Shown: in pieces, positions 58,339 through 64,000 of the stretch
Numbering within the stretch: position 1 is the first letter of the stretch
Layout of the letters: every line of letters starts with the position of its first letter
Assembly (NCBI GenBank): GCA_024644595.1
Contig: JAHEHL010000009.1
Span: 333,512 to 397,511 of the forward strand
Length of the DNA: 64,000 bases
DNA from: Porticoccaceae bacterium
GTDB taxonomy: Bacteria; Pseudomonadota; Gammaproteobacteria; Pseudomonadales; Porticoccaceae
Reading direction: 5' to 3'
Position numbers and translations under genes: made by a program
The notes under the pieces: model-generated
Told to the model about the DNA's origin: nothing
Database searches by the model: none
Seen by the model: only the letters and a program-made list of their open reading frames with translations

Positions 58339-58457
58339 CACCCGCTACGTTGCAGTTGCATCCAGGGCCGGAATTATAAACCATGAATCACTATTTATTT
58401 TCACCATCAGGCAAAAACCTGAAAGTAAAAATCTCCGGTGAACCAAAGCCACCGACA

Positions 58458-58616
58458 ATGAGCTCACGACCCCTGCTGTTTGGCGCCACCATCGCGCTAA
58501 TCATGGCGACTTCGGGCTGTGGCAATAAAGGTGATCTCTATGTTCCCGATGATGCCAACGCCACTTTCCAGAAAACGCGATATACACCAACAGAATCTCA
58601 ACAGGATCAAGACTGA
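58458..58616 (+). CDS. lptM: LPS translocon maturation lipoprotein LptM (YifL family)
   Basis: Small lipoprotein that helps assemble the LptDE translocon. The lipobox ends in TSGC with the mature N-terminus CGNKGDLYVP, the family signature. I start at the ATG 58458, which puts 20 residues before the lipidated cysteine and gives 52 residues. An in-frame ATG at 58383 would add 25 residues and an unusually long signal peptide; ribosome-binding sites are weak for both. It leads the lysA-dapF run, 6 bp before lysA. Confidence 0.9.
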   Translation: MSSRPLLFGATIALIMATSGCGNKGDLYVPDDANATFQKTRYTPTESQQDQD

Positions 58617-58622
58617 GTCCCC

Positions 58623-59900
58623 ATGCACGATGCCGTTAGTTCGTTTACAGCCGTCAGCTCTGACCAGGGAAACCTGCAGATGGAGCGCGTACCACTCAAC
58701 GATATTGCCAATCAATTTGGCACGCCCTGCTATGTCTATAGCAAAGCGGCTATCAGTCATAATTTCCTCGCCTATCAGAGCGCACTGGCCGACAAAGCGC
58801 ATTTGATCTGTTACGCCGTCAAAGCTAACTCCAATATTGCCGTATTGCAGACTTTAGCTGAGCTGGGAGCCGGTTTTGATATTGTCTCGATCGGTGAACT
58901 CGAGCGCGTACTCCGCGCCGGTGGCGATCCGTCGAAGGTGGTTTTTTCCGGTGTAGCAAAATCCGCCAGCGAAATGCAGCGTGCACTGGAATTGGGTATT
59001 CACTGTTTTAATGTCGAGTCCGAAGCCGAGCTGGAACTGCTTAACAATACGGCAGCCAACTGTGCGCGGGTGGCTGCGGTATCGCTGCGTGTGAACCCGG
59101 ATGTCGATGCACAGACACATCCCTATATTTCTACCGGGCTTAAAGAGAACAAATTTGGTATTGATATCGATCGCGCACCGCAGGTCTATCAGCGCGCCGC
59201 GCAGATGAGCCACATTAAGGTGGTTGGTGTTGATTGCCATATTGGCTCACAACTGGTCGACACAGCTCCGTTTGTCGCCGCCCTGGAACGTTTACTGGCG
59301 CTAGTCGACAGGCTCGGCGAACTGGGTATCACTCTCGATCACATCGATATCGGCGGTGGTCTCGGCGTGTGTTACAACAACGAACAGCCACCGACTCCAG
59401 AGAACTATATGGCGGCCGTTTTGCCGCTGTTGCAAGGCCGCAGTGAAATGCTGGTGCTGGAACCGGGCCGCTCGATTGTCGCCAATGCAGGGGTAATGTT
59501 GACCCAGGTGCAGTATCTGAAAAGCAATGGCGAGAAAAACTTTGCCATTGTCGATGCGGCGATGAACGACATGATCCGCCCGGCGCTGTACCAGGCGTGG
59601 ATGGATATTCAACCGGTTGTCAGAAGCGATGTGCCAGCTGCCGTCTACGATGTGGTCGGCCCGGTCTGCGAGACTGGTGACTTCCTCGCCAAAGAGCGAT
59701 CACTGTCGATAAGCACCGGGGCTACTCTCTGTCTGTTTTCGGCAGGTGCCTACGGTTTTGTGATGAGTTCAAACTACAACAGCCGCCCACGGGCTGCTGA
59801 GTTGATGGTGGATGATGACCAGGTACATGTTATTCGCCAACGCGAGACTATCGAAGATTTGTTTAGTGGCGAGCAACTGCTGCCATCAAAGGCCGGTTAG
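58623..59900 (+). CDS. lysA: Diaminopimelate decarboxylase
   Basis: PLP enzyme converting meso-diaminopimelate to lysine. 425 residues. The PLP-binding Lys67 is in CYAVKANSN, and the C-terminal VGPVCETGDFLAKERSLS supplies the active-site cysteine. HIGSQ and GGGLGVCY are typical. The start at 58623 keeps the conserved FQ-NLQMERVPLNDIANQFGTPCYVYS-type N-terminal region. It precedes dapF by 5 bp. Confidence 0.97.
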   Translation: MHDAVSSFTAVSSDQGNLQMERVPLNDIANQFGTPCYVYSKAAISHNFLAYQSALADKAHLICYAVKANSNIAVLQTLAELGAGFDIVSIGELERVLRAGGDPSKVVFSGVAKSASEMQRALELGIHCFNVESEAELELLNNTAANCARVAAVSLRVNPDVDAQTHPYISTGLKENKFGIDIDRAPQVYQRAAQMSHIKVVGVDCHIGSQLVDTAPFVAALERLLALVDRLGELGITLDHIDIGGGLGVCYNNEQPPTPENYMAAVLPLLQGRSEMLVLEPGRSIVANAGVMLTQVQYLKSNGEKNFAIVDAAMNDMIRPALYQAWMDIQPVVRSDVPAAVYDVVGPVCETGDFLAKERSLSISTGATLCLFSAGAYGFVMSSNYNSRPRAAELMVDDDQVHVIRQRETIEDLFSGEQLLPSKAG

Positions 59901-59905
59901 CCATC

Positions 59906-60736
59906 ATGTTAATGAAATTCACTAAAATGCACGGTCTCGGTAATGACTTTGTCGTGATTGATGCGGTTACACAAAATGTGCGCATGACCGGCTCGATGGC
60001 ACGCCGCCTTGCCGACCGTAAAACCGGCATAGGATGTGATCAGGTATTGGTTGTTGAACCACCATCGGATCCACAAATCGATTTCAATTATCGTATCTTT
60101 AACTGCGATGGCGCTGAGGTAGAACAGTGCGGCAACGGTGCACGCTGTCTGGCGCGCTTTGTTCACGACCGCCAGCTGACCGGCAAAACCTCAATCAAGG
60201 TAAAGACCTGTAACCGCGTGCTCAGCCTAAATTTGATCGGCAAAAATCAGGTAGAAGTGGATATGGGTATTCCCAACCTCAATCCGGCTGCACTTCCCTT
60301 CGATGCCCGTGAAAAGGCCATGCTCTACGACATAGAGGTTGCCGGCAACAACGAGAAAATTTTCGCTGTCTCGATGGGCAATCCTCATGCAGTGCTAACG
60401 GTTGACGATATCGCCTCCGCGCCAGTTGCACAATTGGGCGCGGCGCTTGAGTCGCACCCGCGTTTTGCCAATCGCGTCAATGTAGGTTTTATGCAGATTG
60501 TTGACCGCAGTGAAATCAAGCTCAGGGTGTTCGAACGCGGTGTCGGGGAAACTGAAGCCTGCGGTACCGGCGCCTGCGCCGCGGCAGTCGCCGCGATCCA
60601 GCAACAGCTGGTTGACGACTCAGTAACCGTCAAGCTGACTCGAGGCTTTCTGAAAATAGACTGGAAAGGTGAAGGTCATCCCCTGATAATGACCGGACCG
60701 GCCACCACAGTTTTTCACGGACGTATACGAATATGA
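59906..60736 (+). CDS. dapF: Diaminopimelate epimerase
   Basis: Interconverts LL- and meso-diaminopimelate, supplying both lysine and the peptidoglycan crosslinking residue. 276 residues. The two active-site cysteines are Cys75 (VEQCGNGAR) and Cys219 (EACGTGAC). Start ATG at 59906; a second ATG two codons on is also plausible. It overlaps the DUF484 gene by 4 bp. Confidence 0.98.
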   Translation: MLMKFTKMHGLGNDFVVIDAVTQNVRMTGSMARRLADRKTGIGCDQVLVVEPPSDPQIDFNYRIFNCDGAEVEQCGNGARCLARFVHDRQLTGKTSIKVKTCNRVLSLNLIGKNQVEVDMGIPNLNPAALPFDAREKAMLYDIEVAGNNEKIFAVSMGNPHAVLTVDDIASAPVAQLGAALESHPRFANRVNVGFMQIVDRSEIKLRVFERGVGETEACGTGACAAAVAAIQQQLVDDSVTVKLTRGFLKIDWKGEGHPLIMTGPATTVFHGRIRI

Positions 60737-61422
60737 GTAAGCAGCCAGAAGTTGATCCCGCAGAAAAAATCGTTCGCGAGTTTCTCCGCGACAACCCTGA
60801 CTTCCTCGATAAGAATACCGATATTCTCGAAACGCTGGTGCTACCGCACAACAGCGGCAAGGCAGTATCGCTTGTCGAGCGTCAAGTAGGTGTCCTGCGC
60901 GACCGCAATAAAGAGATGCGCACGCGGCTAGACAATATGCTGCAGACCGCCCATGACAACGACCTGCTGTTCGAAAAAACCAAACGAGTGGTGCTCAACC
61001 TGCTCGAAGCAAAGACGCTCGCATCAATTGTGGAAGCGGTTTATGACAGTCTGGGCAAAGACTTCGGTATTGAATACTACAGCTTGACACTACTTGGCAA
61101 TGATAAAAAACTCCCGCGCACCATGGCTCGGATTGCCAGTATAGAAAAAGCCAATGAATCTGTTGGCACGCTGCTCGGCGCCAATCGCGCGGTATGCGGC
61201 ATTCTCCGCGAAGAGGAAATGGTGTTTCTGTTTGGCGAGCGTGGCCGACAAGTTGGATCAGTGGCTGCTGTGCCACTACGCTACGATAGCCTCTACGGTA
61301 TTCTCGCGGTTGGCAACAGCGACCCCAACTTCTACAAGAGCAGTATGGGGACGCTATTTCTCAGCTATATCGCCGAAATTCTCAATCGGCTGATGCCTGG
61401 TCATCTAAAAGCACTGATTTAA
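60733..61422 (+). CDS. DUF484 family protein (GAF-like)
   Basis: 229-residue cytosolic protein. The DUF484 features are an N-terminal helix with the motif VREFLRDNPDFLDKNTDIL, a coiled region (SLVERQVGVLRDRNKEMRTRLDNMLQTAHDNDLLFEKT) and a C-terminal GAF-like domain ending in FLSYIAEILNRLMP. Function is unknown. It overlaps dapF by 4 bp. In many relatives xerC follows; here the convergent rnr gene is next, only 12 bp away. Confidence 0.93.
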   Translation: MSKQPEVDPAEKIVREFLRDNPDFLDKNTDILETLVLPHNSGKAVSLVERQVGVLRDRNKEMRTRLDNMLQTAHDNDLLFEKTKRVVLNLLEAKTLASIVEAVYDSLGKDFGIEYYSLTLLGNDKKLPRTMARIASIEKANESVGTLLGANRAVCGILREEEMVFLFGERGRQVGSVAAVPLRYDSLYGILAVGNSDPNFYKSSMGTLFLSYIAEILNRLMPGHLKALI

Positions 61423-61434
61423 CAAAACCGCAAG

Positions 61435-63912
61435 TTATTGGCGTCGCGACGGTTTTTTGCCTGCGGCACCGGTCGATTTTTTACCAACGGTACTCTTTGC
61501 TGCATTGCGGCGACGCTTGGAAGATCGTGCAGAGTCCGTACCCGAGGAGGCCGAACGCGGCCCCGCTGTCCGTTTCTTGTTACCCTTTTGTTTACGCTTA
61601 GCATCATGTTCACGGGCCATATCCGATGCCCGGGCCGAAACCTTATGTGGCTTTTTACCTTTCTGGGGGGCCGCGCCTCCCTGTTCGACCAATTCAAAAT
61701 CGATTTTACGTTCGTCTAGGTTAACTCGCACAACCCGGACTGCCAATTTGTCACCTAACCGGAAAATGCGCCCGGTTCGCTCTCCGACCATGCGATGCTG
61801 AGAGGCCTCATGGTAGTAGTAATCCTTGGGTAATCCAGTGACATGAATCAAGCCCTCAACATAGAGGTCATCGAGCATTACAAACAACCCAAAACCAGTG
61901 ACCGCACTGACCACGCCGCTGTACTCTTCGCCAACCCGGTCGACCAGATATTCACATTTCAGCCAATTGACCACATCCCGAGTGGCCTCATCGGCACGCC
62001 TCTCGGTGACAGAAAGATGCGATCCAGTTTCATCGAGACGCGGCAGTTCGTAAGGGTAGATGTCGGCTTTGGCCAACTCGGGTGCACCGTCGACTCGGAC
62101 GATGTTTGCAACCTTTTTCCCGCTGCGAATCAGACTGCGGATAGCGCGATGAACCAACAGGTCGGCGTAGCGGCGAATCGGTGAGGTGAAATGGGTGTAG
62201 GCATCAAATGCGAGACCAAAATGACCATTATTTTCCGCCTGGTACACCGCCTGACTCATGGAACGCAGCATAACGGATTGAATAACCGACGCATCATCTC
62301 GGTGTTTGACCGCTCTTAATACACGCTGATAGTCCTCTGGCTGCGGATCGTCACCCCCGCCAAGGCCTATACCCAGTTCGCCGAGAAAGTCCCGCAGAGA
62401 GGAGAGACGCTCTTCGCTGGGGCCTTCATGAACACGATAGAGCGCCGGCAACTTGGCTTTCTCCAGAAAATGCGCAGTGCACACGTTAGCCGCCAACATA
62501 CACTCTTCAATTAAGCGATGCGCCTCGGTTCGTTTAACCGGAATGATCTGACTGATCTTGCGTTGGGCGTCGAAAAGAATACGGGTTTCTTGTGTATCGA
62601 AGTCGATTGCGCCGCGCTGATTGCGACGCTTGTGCAGTACAGTGTAGAGATCATGCAACGAATCGATCTGCGGGAGAATGGTAGTAAATTGATTGCGCAG
62701 GTTGTCACTGTCGGCAGATTTTTTCTCTTCGATTATCTGCGCCACCTGGGTATAGGTGAGCCGCGCGTGGGAATACATTACCCCTTCGTAAAATTGATAC
62801 TTTGTGACATCTCCCTCACGGCTAACCTGCATCTCGCAGACCATGCACAAACGATCTTCACGGGGATTGAGTGAACACAGGCCGTTGGACAATTTCTCCG
62901 GCAGCATCGGCACCACATGGTTGGGAAAGTAGACCGAGTTACCGCGCTCGAAAGCTTGGCGATCCAGCGCACTGCCGGGTTTGACATAATGTGACACGTC
63001 GGCGATTGCGACAATTAATTTCCAGCCACCGCGAGATTTCGGTTCACAATAAACCGCATCATCAAAATCACGAGCATCTTCACCATCGATAGTAACCAGA
63101 GGCAGCGCGCGCAGATCGACGCGGAAGTCTTTATCCGTAACATGGTCCGGTATGGCATCGGTCTCAGCCTGCACCTCATCGCTCCAGCCGTGAGGGATAC
63201 CGTAATTGCGAATTGCCACCTCGATCTCCAGACCGGGGTCGAGATGATCACCCAGCACCTCACTGATATGACCACTGGGCGGACTGTTGCGTGATGGCGC
63301 CTCGGTGATATCGACCAGCACTATTTGACCGGGCTCTGCAGCGCAGAGCTGATCCGCGGGAATTAAAATATCCTGGCTGATACGCGGGTTGTCGGGACGC
63401 ACAAAGTGAATACCACTCTCGCAAAAATAGCGCCCGACCAGCTGTTTGGTCTGGCGCTCGACCACATCGACCAGAGTTCCCTCTGGACGTCCCCGGCGAT
63501 CCCAGCCGGCAATTCTCAGCAGCACAATATCGCCGTCAAAAACGCGGCGCATCTGGCGGCTGGAAAGATAGATATCCTGCTCTCCACCCTGCAGTGGGCT
63601 GACAAAGCCATAACCTTCAGGATGACCGATAACACGACCTTTTATCAGGTTCAGTTTATCCAGTGTGCCGTAGGCATCAACTCGGTTGCGAGCAATTTGG
63701 CCATCGCGCTCCATGGCCCGCAGCCGTCGGCGCATCGCTTCGATCTGATCGTCATCGACCAGCTGCAGACCCGCACAGATTTCCGCATGAGTTAGTGGGC
63801 CGACACTCTCATGCAGATAGTCGAGCACAAACTCACGGCTGGGAACCGGACGCTGGTAGCGCTCCGCTTCACGGCTGGCATGGGGATCGGTAGGTTTTTG
63901 TTGTCGAGCCAT
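61435..63912 (-). CDS. rnr: Ribonuclease R
   Basis: 3'-to-5' exoribonuclease that degrades structured RNA and takes part in trans-translation and rRNA quality control. 825 residues: N-terminal helix-turn-helix region (about 25-95), cold-shock domains (to about 255), the RNB catalytic domain with DGEDARDFDDAV (acidic residues of the active site, near 283-292), an S1 domain (about 640-730) and a long Lys/Arg/Ser-rich tail from about 735. The ATG is 88 bp from the window end. It is convergent with the DUF484 gene; its usual rlmB neighbour would lie beyond the 3' end of the gene but is not there. Confidence 0.98.
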   Translation of the reverse strand: MARQQKPTDPHASREAERYQRPVPSREFVLDYLHESVGPLTHAEICAGLQLVDDDQIEAMRRRLRAMERDGQIARNRVDAYGTLDKLNLIKGRVIGHPEGYGFVSPLQGGEQDIYLSSRQMRRVFDGDIVLLRIAGWDRRGRPEGTLVDVVERQTKQLVGRYFCESGIHFVRPDNPRISQDILIPADQLCAAEPGQIVLVDITEAPSRNSPPSGHISEVLGDHLDPGLEIEVAIRNYGIPHGWSDEVQAETDAIPDHVTDKDFRVDLRALPLVTIDGEDARDFDDAVYCEPKSRGGWKLIVAIADVSHYVKPGSALDRQAFERGNSVYFPNHVVPMLPEKLSNGLCSLNPREDRLCMVCEMQVSREGDVTKYQFYEGVMYSHARLTYTQVAQIIEEKKSADSDNLRNQFTTILPQIDSLHDLYTVLHKRRNQRGAIDFDTQETRILFDAQRKISQIIPVKRTEAHRLIEECMLAANVCTAHFLEKAKLPALYRVHEGPSEERLSSLRDFLGELGIGLGGGDDPQPEDYQRVLRAVKHRDDASVIQSVMLRSMSQAVYQAENNGHFGLAFDAYTHFTSPIRRYADLLVHRAIRSLIRSGKKVANIVRVDGAPELAKADIYPYELPRLDETGSHLSVTERRADEATRDVVNWLKCEYLVDRVGEEYSGVVSAVTGFGLFVMLDDLYVEGLIHVTGLPKDYYYHEASQHRMVGERTGRIFRLGDKLAVRVVRVNLDERKIDFELVEQGGAAPQKGKKPHKVSARASDMAREHDAKRKQKGNKKRTAGPRSASSGTDSARSSKRRRNAAKSTVGKKSTGAAGKKPSRRQ

Positions 63913-64000
63913 AAGGGTTGATCTGTCCTGGTGCTATCGCTGCGATTTGTCTGCGAGGTTTGCGAGACCCATTCCGCGTGGCGAAGTCTGTTGAAGTAGG

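Noticed and set aside
63913-64000. tRNA-Leu upstream of rnr, as in Pseudomonas
   Set aside because: The last 88 bases show no tRNA arms or CCA end; the locus may lie beyond the window.

Overview
This window is chromosomal DNA of a gammaproteobacterium, most likely a marine, oligotroph-type member of the Cellvibrionales/Porticoccaceae (SAR92-like) neighbourhood. That assignment is inferred from gene order and protein character. The orders argH-algZ-algR-hemC-hemD-hemX-hemY, proA-nadD-rsfS-rlmH-mrdA-rodA-mltB-rlpA-dacA-ybeD-lipB-lipA, ftsB-ispD-ispF-truD-pcm-nlpD-rpoS and lptM-lysA-dapF-DUF484 are those of Pseudomonas-like gammaproteobacteria. Coding density is very high, with many 1-10 bp gene overlaps. 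No phage, insertion sequence, CRISPR array or rRNA was seen. There is one tRNA (Phe).

Layout: 0-2.4 kb (minus) hisB-hisH, a DUF2288 gene and an SDR dehydrogenase. 2.5-8.2 kb (plus) a small His/Cys-containing secreted protein, a ZnuD-like TonB receptor, an AsmA protein, mutY and yggX. 8.3-8.7 kb tRNA-Phe followed by a duplicated tail. 8.7-13.1 kb (minus) carbonic anhydrase, an AI-2E-type exporter, a small membrane protein, an acyltransferase and prfC. 13.4-15.2 kb hemH converging on a SIRT4-like sirtuin. 15.3-26.3 kb (plus) the long proline/NAD/ribosome-factor/cell-elongation/lipoate cluster. 26.4-32.2 kb (minus) a basic small protein, dinB and a two-gene RND efflux system. 32.6-34.8 kb (plus) a chalcone-isomerase-like/TonB fusion protein and ppa. 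34.8-45.1 kb (minus) rpoS, nlpD, DUF368, pcm, truD, ispF, ispD, ftsB, eno, kdsA and pyrG. 45.2-46.9 kb tilS and yheU (minus), diverging from trmL, flavodoxin, mnmC2 domain and nfo (plus, to 50.3 kb). 50.3-56.4 kb (minus) hemY-hemX-hemD-hemC-algR-algZ, diverging from argH. 57.9-63.9 kb cyaY (minus), lptM-lysA-dapF-DUF484 (plus) and rnr (minus).

How the genes work together: one block builds and remodels the cell wall for elongation (mrdA, rodA, mltB, rlpA, dacA, nlpD) and supplies envelope precursors (kdsA for Kdo, ispD/ispF for isoprenoid carriers, dapF for meso-diaminopimelate, lptM for LPS export). A second makes and uses tetrapyrroles and Fe-S/lipoate cofactors (hemC, hemD, hemX, hemY, hemH, cyaY, lipA, lipB). 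A third repairs DNA and handles oxidative damage (mutY, yggX, dinB, nfo) under a genome that also carries rpoS here. A fourth modifies the wobble position of tRNAs (tilS, trmL, mnmC2).

Most of the window is conserved housekeeping DNA. The points that stand out are: a secreted chalcone-isomerase-like domain fused to a TonB C-terminal domain; a free-standing MnmC2 oxidoreductase coupled to a flavodoxin behind trmL; a duplicated tRNA-Phe tail with its terminator; two related short tandem repeats placed directly after stop codons; a dyad-rich rpoS leader; the absence of surE from its usual site; and truD lacking any ordinary start codon at the expected position.
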